Assembly: GCA_018399495.1 (NCBI GenBank)
Contig: JAGYOG010000011.1
Coordinates: 1 to 64,000, forward strand
DNA length: 64,000 nucleotides
Reading direction: 5' to 3'
DNA from: Sphaerochaeta sp.
GTDB taxonomy: Bacteria > Spirochaetota > Spirochaetia > Sphaerochaetales > Sphaerochaetaceae
Both the position numbers and the translations under genes were made by a program. How positions within the stretch are numbered: position 1 is the first letter of the stretch; every line of letters starts with the position of its first letter. Shown piece after piece: positions 27,022 to 35,031 of this stretch. The notes beneath the pieces were generated by a model. The model saw only the letters and a list, made by a program, of their open reading frames with translations. It was not told where the DNA came from and made no database searches.

Positions 27022-27047
27022 TGGTGTCTCCTAGAGATAAGGTGTTG

Positions 27048-27079
27048 AAAAAAAGAAAACGGGGAGCCAAGCTCCCCGT
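27048..27079 (-). terminator. hairpin with U-tract between binding protein and permease genes
   Basis: A perfect 9-bp stem ACGGGGAGC/GCTCCCCGT with a 3-nt loop (27059-27079) is followed on the minus strand by TTTTCTTTTTTT. It lies 16 nt past the binding-protein stop codon, inside the operon, and probably acts as a leaky terminator and 3' protector. Confidence 0.75.
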
Positions 27080-27095
27080 CATCATAACGTTTTCG

Positions 27096-27911
27096 TTATT
27101 TTGCTACAACAGTAATATCGCTACCGAACCACTCGGTGGAAATCTTCGCAAGTGTGCCGTCATCGGCCATTGCCTCGAGCTGCTGCCATATTGCGTCTGC
27201 GAGCTTCTGCTCACCCTTGCGGAATCCAATTCCGTAGTCTTCAGGAGCAAGTTCTTCCTCCAGGATCCTGAAGGGCTTTCCACTGCGCTTGATGTTATCC
27301 TCTGCAACGGTTACATCAACCACCAGTGCGTCGATTCCTCCAATCTCAAGGTCCATCAAGCCGGTAAGGTTCTCCTTGAACTCTACGAAGCTCTTGATAG
27401 ATTCCTTGAACTCAGGAGAGTCATCGATGGCGTTTGATGCGGAAGATCCAGCCTGGTAACCAACGGTCTTTCCATTGAGTGAAGCCAGTGTGGTATAATG
27501 GCTGTCATCTCTAACTACAACAACCTGAGCATTGTGGATGTAGGGAGGAGTAAAGGTCATGGCTTCCATACGCTCAGGAGTGATGGTGAAACCATTCCAG
27601 ATACAATCGATGTTGCCGGTATTCAGTTCCTGTTCCTTGGCATTCCAGTCGATGGCCTGGAGCTTAAGCTCAACACCGAGGCGCTTCATTGCTTCCTTGG
27701 CGAGGTCTACGTCAAAACCCACGAGATTTCCTTTCTCATCACGGAAACCCATTGGGGGAAAGTTGTCATCCAGACCCATGACGAGTACGCCTTTGTCCAT
27801 GATTTTCTGAAGGGAATTATCAACACCGGGTGCTTGTTCCTTGGTCCCTGTGGCAAAAAGACTCACCGAGACCAGTAATAGTGACAATAGTACAACAATG
27901 CTTCGTTTCAT
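27096..27911 (-). CDS. polar amino-acid ABC importer, substrate-binding protein
   Basis: A 271-residue SBP_bac_3 protein. Residues 1-20 are a signal peptide ending LFATGTKE; no cysteine follows, so it is not an obvious lipoprotein. Mature motifs are GVLVMGLDDNFPPMGF and GFDVDLAKEAM (substrate amino-group and carboxylate contacts), DCIWNGFTITPERME and GYQAGSSAS. It captures an amino acid for the permease/ATPase downstream. The exact ligand cannot be read from sequence; basic amino acids or cystine are possibilities. Confidence 0.9.
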   Translation of the reverse strand: MKRSIVVLLSLLLVSVSLFATGTKEQAPGVDNSLQKIMDKGVLVMGLDDNFPPMGFRDEKGNLVGFDVDLAKEAMKRLGVELKLQAIDWNAKEQELNTGNIDCIWNGFTITPERMEAMTFTPPYIHNAQVVVVRDDSHYTTLASLNGKTVGYQAGSSASNAIDDSPEFKESIKSFVEFKENLTGLMDLEIGGIDALVVDVTVAEDNIKRSGKPFRILEEELAPEDYGIGFRKGEQKLADAIWQQLEAMADDGTLAKISTEWFGSDITVVAK

Positions 27912-28008
27912 TTCTCTCTCTCCTCAAACAATACTACCCGTTCTGGGTGTTAGGAAGAGTGTAACGAAAATAGGGGGAAATATCCAGACTTACTGCATAA
28001 ATATTCAA

Positions 28009-28194
28009 TTAATGAATGGTTTTATTGCAATGATCAGCGTATTGGCAACCTTTGCATGCATTCCCTTTTTTTGTTGAACAGGAGGAACAACTATCCTCCT
28101 TGCTTTGCTTCACCAAGGTCTTTATTGCATAAGCGACAAGGAAAATTATGAGGGCTGCAACGACCACATTAGCCAATATTGTTGTCATAGGCAT
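28009..28194 (-). CDS. FeoB-associated Cys-rich membrane protein
   Basis: A 61-residue protein with one membrane helix (about residues 6-26) and a short tail with five or six cysteines (CSSCSTKKGNACKGCQYADHC). This is the layout of the FeoB_associated family, found next to feoB in many anaerobes. It may take part in ferrous-iron passage or FeoB assembly, perhaps as an equivalent of FeoC, but no function is proven. It lies 3 bp after the feoB stop codon and is the last gene of the feo operon. Confidence 0.85.
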   Translation of the reverse strand: MPMTTILANVVVAALIIFLVAYAIKTLVKQSKEDSCSSCSTKKGNACKGCQYADHCNKTIH

Positions 28195-28197
28195 TCC

Positions 28198-30159
28198 TTA
28201 TATCAACAGCAGCACGATGTAACGAACCAAGAGTGCTGATACATAGGCGAATCCTGTCTGCCATAATAGGGCATACAGGAGTTTCCTCATGCTTCCCAGC
28301 TCCTTGAACATTGCACTGATTGCGGCAATACAGGGAGAAGAAAGCAAGATGAAGGTCATAAAGGAGAGTGCGGATGCAGGATCGAAGAAAGAACCAAGAT
28401 TGGTCGTACCAATGGTAACACTCAACGTACTGACGATGGTTTCCTTGGCAGCGATACCGGTCAACAAGGCAACACTGGCCTGCCAGAATCCGAATCCTAA
28501 AGGGATAAACAACGGTGCAATAATTCGCCCCATGATAGCGAGCATACTTCTCTCAGCATCAACTGTCTGGAGCGTGAATGAGTAGGAAGATAAGAGGTAG
28601 ATGATAACCGAAGAGAGCAGGATAATAGTTCCTGCCTTTATAATGAATCCAAGGGTACGCTCCTTGGTCTGGAGCCAAACATTCTTTACAGTAGGAAGTT
28701 GGTAACGAGGTAGTTCAAGGATGAACGCATTGGTCTCCTTGTGCTTGTCAATTGCCTGGGCAAGTAGTCCGGTAACAATGACTGCAACAATACCAAGTAG
28801 GTAGATCAAGGGAGCAATATACCACTGACCGGGGAAAAAATACGTGAGCATTAGGGCAAAAACTGGCATTTTTGCTCCACAGGGAATGAATGGAGTGACA
28901 ATGACAGTCAGTTCCCGTTGTTTCTGATGCTCGATTGTTCTGCTGCTCATGATTGCAGGGACCGAACAACCGGTTCCTATGACCAAGGGGATGATTGACT
29001 TTCCAGAGAGTCCAAGGGTACGCATCATCCTGTCCATGATGAATGCAATACGGGCCATATAGCCGCAATCCTCCAAGATGGAGAGCAGGAGGAAGAGGAT
29101 GAAGAGCTGGGGAACAAAGGTAAGTACTGCTCCGACCCCTGCTATGATTCCATCCACGAGTATTCCAGAGAGCAGAGGATGCACACCCAATGTATCTGAT
29201 AGTGTGAGTACCTGCCCCCCGAGATAGCCAAAGAGGTTCTCCAGGATTGGGGTGGTGTACCCTCCTACCAAACCGATGGAAAGGTAGAAGACTGCTCCCA
29301 TAATGAGAATAAAGAGAGGAATTGCTGCTATGCGATTGGTGGCAATGGAATCGAAATTGAATGATTTCACTTTCTGCTTGCGGATTTGACAATCCTTGGC
29401 TATATGCTCGGCAACCTTGTAGCGTTGGTCGATGATGATTGCCTCTGGGTCATCATCATAGTGATCTGCCAACTCCGCACGGGATTTTGTGAGATAGGTA
29501 TTAAAGGCATCAGGAAGGGGAGGCATAGAGGAGAGAAAGAGTTCGTCTTCCTCTATAAGCTTGATAGCAGCCCATCGCATCTGTCTTCCTTGAGGTATCG
29601 CATGGAGGTAGTCATCCTCAATGATGTGAGAGATGTACCGTTCTACAAAGTTGGAAAAGAGTGGACACAGAGCTACATATTTCTCTTCCAAGCTCTGTTC
29701 AATTGTTTCTTTCAGAGCATTAATACCGGTTCCCTTGCTTGCTGAGACAATTACTACAGGAGATCCTGTCATCTGGCTGAGTCTTTTGGTGTCAATCGTG
29801 ATCCCTTCCTTCTCCAGGAGGTCCGCCATATTAAGCACAAGCAACAGGGGACACCCCAGCTCAGCAAGTTGGGTAACCAGGTAGAGGCTGCGTTCCAGAT
29901 TGGTTGCATCAATAACATCTATAATGAGGTCTGGCTGTTCGTCGAGAATATAACGACGAGAAAGCTGCTCCTCTGGGCTGTAGGGGGATAGAGAGTAGAT
30001 ACCGGGAAGATCGAGGATCTTGTGGCTGTTGAGCATTCCCTCTTTTTTCTCCACGGTAACACCTGGCCAGTTCCCTACGTAGGCACTGGTGCCTGTCAAT
30101 GCATTGAACAAGGTAGTCTTCCCAGAGTTGGGATTTCCGATGAGGGCAATAGTGTGCAT
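28198..30159 (-). CDS. feoB: ferrous iron transport protein B
   Basis: A 653-residue FeoB. The cytoplasmic G domain has G1 GNPNSGKTT (residues 8-16), G3 DLPGIYSLSP, G4 NMAD and a G5-like SASKG, followed by the helical switch domain. The membrane part has two Gate segments (the first with VIGTGCSVPAIMSSRT, including the Cys proposed to line the iron path, and a second around IAAKETIVSTLS). It takes up Fe(II) across the inner membrane using GTP/ATP hydrolysis. It lies 3 bp after feoA. Length is slightly short of E. coli FeoB (773) but normal for this group. Confidence 0.95.
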   Translation of the reverse strand: MHTIALIGNPNSGKTTLFNALTGTSAYVGNWPGVTVEKKEGMLNSHKILDLPGIYSLSPYSPEEQLSRRYILDEQPDLIIDVIDATNLERSLYLVTQLAELGCPLLLVLNMADLLEKEGITIDTKRLSQMTGSPVVIVSASKGTGINALKETIEQSLEEKYVALCPLFSNFVERYISHIIEDDYLHAIPQGRQMRWAAIKLIEEDELFLSSMPPLPDAFNTYLTKSRAELADHYDDDPEAIIIDQRYKVAEHIAKDCQIRKQKVKSFNFDSIATNRIAAIPLFILIMGAVFYLSIGLVGGYTTPILENLFGYLGGQVLTLSDTLGVHPLLSGILVDGIIAGVGAVLTFVPQLFILFLLLSILEDCGYMARIAFIMDRMMRTLGLSGKSIIPLVIGTGCSVPAIMSSRTIEHQKQRELTVIVTPFIPCGAKMPVFALMLTYFFPGQWYIAPLIYLLGIVAVIVTGLLAQAIDKHKETNAFILELPRYQLPTVKNVWLQTKERTLGFIIKAGTIILLSSVIIYLLSSYSFTLQTVDAERSMLAIMGRIIAPLFIPLGFGFWQASVALLTGIAAKETIVSTLSVTIGTTNLGSFFDPASALSFMTFILLSSPCIAAISAMFKELGSMRKLLYALLWQTGFAYVSALLVRYIVLLLI

Positions 30160-30162
30160 AAG

Positions 30163-30396
30163 CTAGCTCAGTTCAATCTTGCGTGCTTCTGCTCTTCTCA
30201 AGCAGAGATGATATCCACGTACGGATACCTCGATGGGATCGCCCATCGGAGCCAGCTTGACAACCTCAATATCTACACCCTTGGTAAAACCCATATCCAT
30301 TAATCGTCGCTTCAGCTGTTTTGGGGCATGTATTGCTTTTATTGCCCCTCTCTGTCCTACGGTCAATTCATCCATCGTCATTTGCATCATATACAT
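30163..30396 (-). CDS. feoA: ferrous iron transport protein A
   Basis: A 77-residue SH3-like FeoA domain: LTVGQRGAIKAI, then LKRRLMDMGFTKGVDIEVV, then DPIEVSVRGYHLCLRRAEA. It is a small cytosolic partner thought to tune FeoB. Several ATGs crowd the start; with AAGG at the right spacing, the third codon (ATG at 30390) is an equally good initiator. It is the first gene of feoA-feoB-Cys-rich, divergent from a DtxR-type regulator that is the likely iron sensor for the operon. Confidence 0.92.
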   Translation of the reverse strand: MYMMQMTMDELTVGQRGAIKAIHAPKQLKRRLMDMGFTKGVDIEVVKLAPMGDPIEVSVRGYHLCLRRAEARKIELS

Positions 30397-30406
30397 CCTT
30401 GCTTAT

Positions 30407-30435
30407 AAGTTAGCCATATCAAACATCTGTGTCAA
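30407..30435 (-). promoter_or_regulatory. feo operon promoter with possible DtxR-type half-site
   Basis: On the minus strand, perfect TTGACA (30430-30435), 17-nt spacer, TAACTT (30407-30412). The -10 overlaps GTTAGCC (30409-30415 on the plus strand), which resembles half of the DtxR/IdeR site core. The full palindrome is not present, so the operator reading is tentative. Confidence 0.4.
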
Positions 30436-30450
30436 GATATTTTATCAACG

Positions 30451-30479
30451 ATGACAAAAACTTGTATTCGTGATATACT
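30451..30479 (+). promoter_or_regulatory. promoter abutting the DtxR-type regulator start (leaderless candidate)
   Basis: ATGACA (30451-30456), a 17-nt spacer and TATACT (30474-30479) are followed by 6 nt and the ATG at 30486. Transcription would begin at the start codon; no Shine-Dalgarno is present. Confidence 0.6.
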
Positions 30480-30485
30480 CCACGC

Positions 30486-30863
30486 ATGCAAAAGTCAGGA
30501 GAAGATTATCTTGAAGCCGTTTTGGCACTGGGTGAACAACACGAAAAGGTACGGACGACCGATGTCGCCCTTCGCCTTGGTGTTTCCAAACCAAGTGTGA
30601 ACCGTGCGATGAAGGTTCTCTCCTCCGAGGGATATGTGAAGCAGGAGACCTACGGGGATATTCACTTGACTGAGAAGGGGAGACTGAAAGCTTCTCAGGT
30701 TTACTTCAGACATAAAACACTTACACATTTCTTTCAGGAGGTGTTGGGTGTTGACTCAGTCATTGCAGAACAAGATGCTTGCCTCATTGAGCATGACATT
30801 TCAAGCGAAACGATGGAGAAACTTGCCAGTTATTTGCGCTCGGTAAAAAAAGATTTCTCATAG
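30486..30863 (+). CDS. DtxR/MntR-type metal-dependent regulator
   Basis: A 125-residue protein with an N-terminal winged helix (SGEDYLEAVLALGEQ, then VRTTDVALRLGVSKPSVNRAM as helix-turn-helix, then a wing ending HLTEKGR). The dimerisation/metal domain follows (FRHKTLTHFFQEVLGV, EQDACLIEHDIS). It lacks the C-terminal SH3 domain and so is the short MntR-like form. Metal ligands Glu, Cys and His (EQDACLIEH) fit a Fe/Mn sensor. It is divergent from feoAB and probably represses it when iron is plentiful (inference from position). The mRNA may be leaderless. Confidence 0.85.
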   Translation: MQKSGEDYLEAVLALGEQHEKVRTTDVALRLGVSKPSVNRAMKVLSSEGYVKQETYGDIHLTEKGRLKASQVYFRHKTLTHFFQEVLGVDSVIAEQDACLIEHDISSETMEKLASYLRSVKKDFS

Positions 30864-31014
30864 TAGAGATTTCATCAATTTATATATTTCTTAATCAATC
30901 TTGATGACCTGTTCATATTCTCCACAAACATGTCTCCAGAAACACAAAACCTTTTTCTTGAGGAATTACCCCAACCATCTACACTAAAAGCAGTAAGACT
31001 TGAGGAGGTCAAAC

Positions 31015-32325
31015 ATGAAACGATCAATTGCTTTGGTATTGATGGTTGCACTGCTGATTCCTTTCTCCTTGTTTGCACAAGGTGGAAAAGAAACTGTCGT
31101 AGATGAGAACGCACCTGTAACGGTGCAGTATTGGACACATGAGGATCCAGCTCGAACAGATTTGGAGAATGAGTTGATTGCCGCCTTCATGGCACAGAAT
31201 CCGAACATCACGGTAGTGAGAACGACCCAATCATCTGCGAAGCAGATTGAGCTGGTCCAGACCGCATTTGCCGCAAACCAAGGCCCTGATATGTTCAATC
31301 TCCCGATTGAAAACCAGTATGCCTACATCTCCAATTACCGTGTTGCACCGGTTGACTACCAGGCAGCAGGATATACCGACAAGGAAGACTTGTTGGACAC
31401 CTATGTGGAGGGAGTGCTGGATACTGTTACCGTTGATGGAGAGGTATTTGGCTTGCCTTTGGAGCTGACCAACTGGGCCATCTATGTGAACAAGAAGATT
31501 TTCCGCGATGCTGGACTCAACCCTGAGACCGATTATCCGAAGACCTGGGAAGAGATGGCCGAGGTATCGGAGAAGCTCGTCATTCGTGATGGTGATATTC
31601 TCATCCGTCGTGGTTATGACTTCCGCTATCCCTACTATTTGACGTTCTTTGTACCCATGGTAGAACAGCTCGGGGGAGAGCTTATCAGCAGCGATGGCAA
31701 ACAGGCCATTGTGAATGATGATGCTTGGCTCAAGGCACTTACCTACATGCAGGAGTGGGGTCCCTCGGGACGTAATCTTGGTTCCCCCACCTATAAGAAT
31801 GCCAGAAAATTGTTCGATCTGGACAACAATGACATGGCAATGGCTCACTCCGGTCTCTACCAGCAGGGTAGAATTGCCGAGGACAACCCAGAGTTCTTCG
31901 AAAGTGGTGAGTGGATGGTAATTCCGTATCCTGTGTTCGAGGATGCAGTCCGTGATGTAGCAGCCTGTTACTACGGCCATTTCTTCATGGTAAACGAAGA
32001 TAGTGATCCTAATGTGCAGAAGGCAGCATGGAAATTGGCAGGATTCCTGCTCAGCCATGGAGAGGACTACCTCACCCGTGGTGGCAACATCATCCAGCCG
32101 ACCAAGGCACTGTTTGCAAGCGATACACTGAAGAACATGCCTTACAGTGATGTGTTCATCAATGATATGGAACGCTCGCACATGATCTACTACGGAGCAA
32201 ACTCTGCAGAGATCCAGACCCAGATCCGCTACGCGGTTGAGTCGGTCATGCTTAGTGGTGTCAGTCCCCAGAAGGCCTTGGCAACCCTTCGCCCCGCTGT
32301 TCAAGAGATTGTCGACGAACAGTAG
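31015..32325 (+). CDS. sugar ABC importer, solute-binding protein (family 1)
   Basis: A 436-residue extracellular solute-binding protein of family 1 (MalE-like). Residues 1-21 are a signal peptide ending LFAQGGKE with no lipobox cysteine. The mature part shows VQYWTHEDP, QIELVQTAFAANQGPDMF and GLPLELTNWAIYVNKKIF, the hinge and binding-cleft segments of this family. The start is ATG 31015 with GAGGAGG before it, rather than an upstream TTG. Two MalFG-type permeases and a HAD phosphatase follow. The sugar is unknown. No ATPase gene is in the operon, so a shared MsmK/MalK-type ATPase elsewhere is likely. Confidence 0.9.
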   Translation: MKRSIALVLMVALLIPFSLFAQGGKETVVDENAPVTVQYWTHEDPARTDLENELIAAFMAQNPNITVVRTTQSSAKQIELVQTAFAANQGPDMFNLPIENQYAYISNYRVAPVDYQAAGYTDKEDLLDTYVEGVLDTVTVDGEVFGLPLELTNWAIYVNKKIFRDAGLNPETDYPKTWEEMAEVSEKLVIRDGDILIRRGYDFRYPYYLTFFVPMVEQLGGELISSDGKQAIVNDDAWLKALTYMQEWGPSGRNLGSPTYKNARKLFDLDNNDMAMAHSGLYQQGRIAEDNPEFFESGEWMVIPYPVFEDAVRDVAACYYGHFFMVNEDSDPNVQKAAWKLAGFLLSHGEDYLTRGGNIIQPTKALFASDTLKNMPYSDVFINDMERSHMIYYGANSAEIQTQIRYAVESVMLSGVSPQKALATLRPAVQEIVDEQ

Positions 32326-32335
32326 AAACCAATAC

Positions 32336-32361
32336 TCGGTCCTGCCTTCCGGCAGGGCCGA
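32336..32361 (+). other. intercistronic hairpin after the sugar-binding protein gene
   Basis: An 11-bp GC-rich stem (one T-G pair) with loop TTCC starts 11 nt after the stop codon. There is no U-run, so it is better read as an mRNA 3' stabiliser than a terminator. Confidence 0.65.
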
Positions 32362-32392
32362 ATTCTCGTACATCAATCTGTAGGAGTACTTC

Positions 32393-33325
32393 ATGGGTAT
32401 GAAAAAATACCGAGGCATCGAGAAAAAACAAGCTCGGTGGGGATTTCTATTTGTGGTTCCCTCCCTGCTTTTTTTCTCCTTGTTTAGTTTTTATCCAATC
32501 ATCAACGCCTTTTATACCAGTTTTTTTGATAAGCGTGCACTAAGCAAGGCTCCGCCGGCTTTTCTGGGGTTGGGAAACTACATCAGGCTCTTTGACCCCA
32601 ATAGGGCAGCCAGTGAACTCTCGTTTCTCAACAGCTTGAGAGCCACGTTGGTCTTTACGGTCGGGACGTTTGTCCCCCTTTTGATCATCAGCTTGTTGCT
32701 TGCTGTATTCATCAGCAATCTTGGTAGCAGAAAGGCAAAGAAATTCCTGCAGATTGCCTACTATACCCCGGCTATCCTCTCCAGTGTGGTTGCAGCAACC
32801 ATCTGGATGATTATCTTCGACCCGAGAGGGTTGGGAAATCAGTGGGTCAATGCCTTGATGAATACCCCCGGAGTCGACCACCGCTGGCTTGTAGATCCTG
32901 TCATGGAACAGGTCTCGACCATGGTAATTTACTTCTGGAAGTACATAGGATATTTTGTCATTCTCTTCATCACAGGCCTTGCCTCCATTCCCCCCACAAT
33001 CTATGAGGCGGCGACCATTGATGGGGCAGGCAAGGGTCAGGTATTCTGGCGTATTACACTTCCCTTGCTCAAGCCGACTGTAGTTTTGGTCTCTGTCATG
33101 GCGATGTTGCAGTGTCTGAAGACCTTCAGCACCCAGTACATGTTGTACACGAACGGGGCGCCCCGTGCACCGATCAATGTAATTACATTCAATATCTATA
33201 TAACAGGTATCCAGCAACAGTATCTTGGAAGAGCCAGTGCGATGAGCGTTGTACTCTTCATCCTGATGTTGATGCTCACCTTGTTGCAGTTCAAAACAAC
33301 TAAAAGTGAACAGGTGGAGTATTAG
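32393..33325 (+). CDS. sugar ABC importer, permease (MalF/UgpA-like)
   Basis: A 310-residue permease with six predicted helices. The EAA motif IYEAATIDGAGKGQVFWRIT is clear and docks with a MalK-type ATPase. Start ATG 32393 has GTAGGAGTACTTC before it. The N-terminus is basic and cytoplasmic. It pairs with the permease 3 bp downstream. Confidence 0.9.
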   Translation: MGMKKYRGIEKKQARWGFLFVVPSLLFFSLFSFYPIINAFYTSFFDKRALSKAPPAFLGLGNYIRLFDPNRAASELSFLNSLRATLVFTVGTFVPLLIISLLLAVFISNLGSRKAKKFLQIAYYTPAILSSVVAATIWMIIFDPRGLGNQWVNALMNTPGVDHRWLVDPVMEQVSTMVIYFWKYIGYFVILFITGLASIPPTIYEAATIDGAGKGQVFWRITLPLLKPTVVLVSVMAMLQCLKTFSTQYMLYTNGAPRAPINVITFNIYITGIQQQYLGRASAMSVVLFILMLMLTLLQFKTTKSEQVEY

Positions 33326-33328
33326 AAG

Positions 33329-34177
33329 ATGCAGATATCCAAGAAAATTAGCGTTAACAACATAGTCGTCTGGATCGTCTTGGCAGTGATGCTCCTGTTC
33401 ACCTTGACCCCGATCATCTTCATGATCAGTGCATCCATGATGGAACGAAACCAAATCATGCGGATGCCATTCTCCTGGATTCCTGAATCCTTCAACAGTG
33501 AGAACTTCATCAAGGCAGTTGCCGGGAATGACCAGACATTCATCTTTGTCCGCAATCTCTCCAACTCACTCTTTGTAAGTATTACGGTCGCCATTACCAC
33601 CGTCCTGATCGCAAGTCTCACTGGGTATGGATTGGCTAAGTTCCGTTTCCGAGGACGAAATACCATCTTCATCATGATCATGGCAACCATGATGATTCCC
33701 TTTGAGGCAATCATGATCCCCCTCTACATGGTTGTAATGATGCTCAGGATCCAGAACACCTATACCGGTTTGATTCTTCCCTTCCTGGTAAGTGCATTTG
33801 GTGTGTTCCAGATGCGCCAGTACCTGACAACGTTTCCCACAGAATTCCTTGATGCAGCACGCGTTGATGGTATGGGTGAGTTCGGCATCTATTGGAGAAT
33901 TGTACTTCCCAACTGCATGCCGGTCATTGCAACGCTCTCCATTCTCTCCTTCCGGAGTCAGTGGGACAACCTGCTTTGGCCTCTTTTGGTAAGCCAGAGT
34001 GAGAAGATGAAGACAATTCCTCAGTACATCAGCTCTTTCGCCCTTGAACGTAACACAGATGAAGGTGCTATGATGGCTGCAGCCCTGCTTGCATCCATCC
34101 CGATGTTTGTACTCTTCATGTCCTTGACCAAGTACTTTATCGGTGGATCGGCAGTATATGAATCAAGGAAGGGGTGA
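33329..34177 (+). CDS. sugar ABC importer, permease (MalG/UgpE-like)
   Basis: A 282-residue permease with six helices and the EAA loop FLDAARVDGMGEFGIYWRI. The N-terminal helix and the TPIIFMISASMM segment are typical for MalG-type subunits. It follows the MalF-like gene by 3 bp, and its stop codon lies at the start of the HAD phosphatase gene. Confidence 0.9.
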   Translation: MQISKKISVNNIVVWIVLAVMLLFTLTPIIFMISASMMERNQIMRMPFSWIPESFNSENFIKAVAGNDQTFIFVRNLSNSLFVSITVAITTVLIASLTGYGLAKFRFRGRNTIFIMIMATMMIPFEAIMIPLYMVVMMLRIQNTYTGLILPFLVSAFGVFQMRQYLTTFPTEFLDAARVDGMGEFGIYWRIVLPNCMPVIATLSILSFRSQWDNLLWPLLVSQSEKMKTIPQYISSFALERNTDEGAMMAAALLASIPMFVLFMSLTKYFIGGSAVYESRKG

Positions 34178-34179
34178 GC

Positions 34180-35031
34180 ATGTTTGAGTATGTATACACC
34201 GATCTGAAAGAAAGTGATGCAGATTTTCCGGTTGTGGAACGTTTCAAGGACCATCTAGTCGCCGATCCTCCTAAGGATTCCTTTTCACGGTACCTTCTGG
34301 TAAGCAAATCTGAAGCTGCTCGAAAGGAAGCCAGAGAGAAGGGAATGGGTGTACTGCAGTGGGGGGGACGTCTTGAACCCCAGGATATTGAAATAAAGCT
34401 AGCTTCCTGTGATCCTGTACTCAGTAGCAATCATACGCTTTTCCTGTTTGATATGGGCAATGTGGTAGTGAATAATATCTCGATGATTGAGAAGATTTCC
34501 CGCCTATGGGGAATTGAGAAACAAGCATTCGTAGCTGATTATCTGCACTATGTCTTTCCCTTGATGGAAGGCGTGGTCTCTGAAGCACAGTACTGGCAGC
34601 ACATCACCCATGTCTTTGGAGTCTCTGTCTCTGGTAATCCGTTTGCCGATGTATTCAATCCGGTGTTCAACGAACCGATCGTCACCCTGATAAAAGCTCT
34701 GCGCTCAAAAGGACACCGCGTGGTATGTGCTAGTAACACCATCCTGAGCCATTGGGATATTCTAGGGGAAATGGGTGCCTTGGACTTGTTTGACAAAGCC
34801 TACGCATCCCACGAGATGGGGTTGAGCAAGCCCTCTAGCCAGTTCTATACATCGATACTTGCAGCAGAAGGTGCTTCTGCAGAACAAGTATTCTTCATTG
34901 ACGACAGGATGGACAATATAACCAGTAGCAGGAGCCTTGGTATTGCAAGCCTTCTCTATGCTGATCTTTCTTCTGGGACTAAAGATGAAAGAGTCCACAA
35001 AGTCTTCAGATCGTATCTCCCTCGTCTCTGA
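34180..35031 (+). CDS. HAD-IA phosphatase, YihX-like, with N-terminal extension
   Basis: A 283-residue protein. About 85 N-terminal residues are of unknown type (charged, no membrane segment). Then comes a HAD-IA domain: motif I LFLFDMGNVVV, motif II CASNT, motif III KPSSQFY and motif IV FFIDDRMDNI. The second residue pair of motif I is Asn instead of Asp, as in YihX (alpha-glucose-1-phosphate phosphatase). It probably dephosphorylates a sugar phosphate from the imported sugar (inference from the operon). ATG 34180 is chosen, since the GTG at 34174 lies inside the AAGGAAGGGG Shine-Dalgarno. It overlaps the response-regulator gene tail to tail by 26 bp. Confidence 0.75.
   Translation: MFEYVYTDLKESDADFPVVERFKDHLVADPPKDSFSRYLLVSKSEAARKEAREKGMGVLQWGGRLEPQDIEIKLASCDPVLSSNHTLFLFDMGNVVVNNISMIEKISRLWGIEKQAFVADYLHYVFPLMEGVVSEAQYWQHITHVFGVSVSGNPFADVFNPVFNEPIVTLIKALRSKGHRVVCASNTILSHWDILGEMGALDLFDKAYASHEMGLSKPSSQFYTSILAAEGASAEQVFFIDDRMDNITSSRSLGIASLLYADLSSGTKDERVHKVFRSYLPRL

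Noticed and set aside
27084-27099. ATAACG-TTTT-CGTTAT hairpin at the binding-protein stop codon
   Set aside because: It is a short, AT-rich stem; the neighbouring GC-rich hairpin explains termination better.
30872-30907. TCATCAA/TTGATGA repeat as terminator or operator after the DtxR-type gene
   Set aside because: The arms are separated by 22 nt of AT-rich DNA and have no U-run; it may be chance.
31231-32418. 395-codon minus-strand ORF opposite the sugar-binding protein
   Set aside because: It mirrors the codon pattern of the real gene and resembles no protein.
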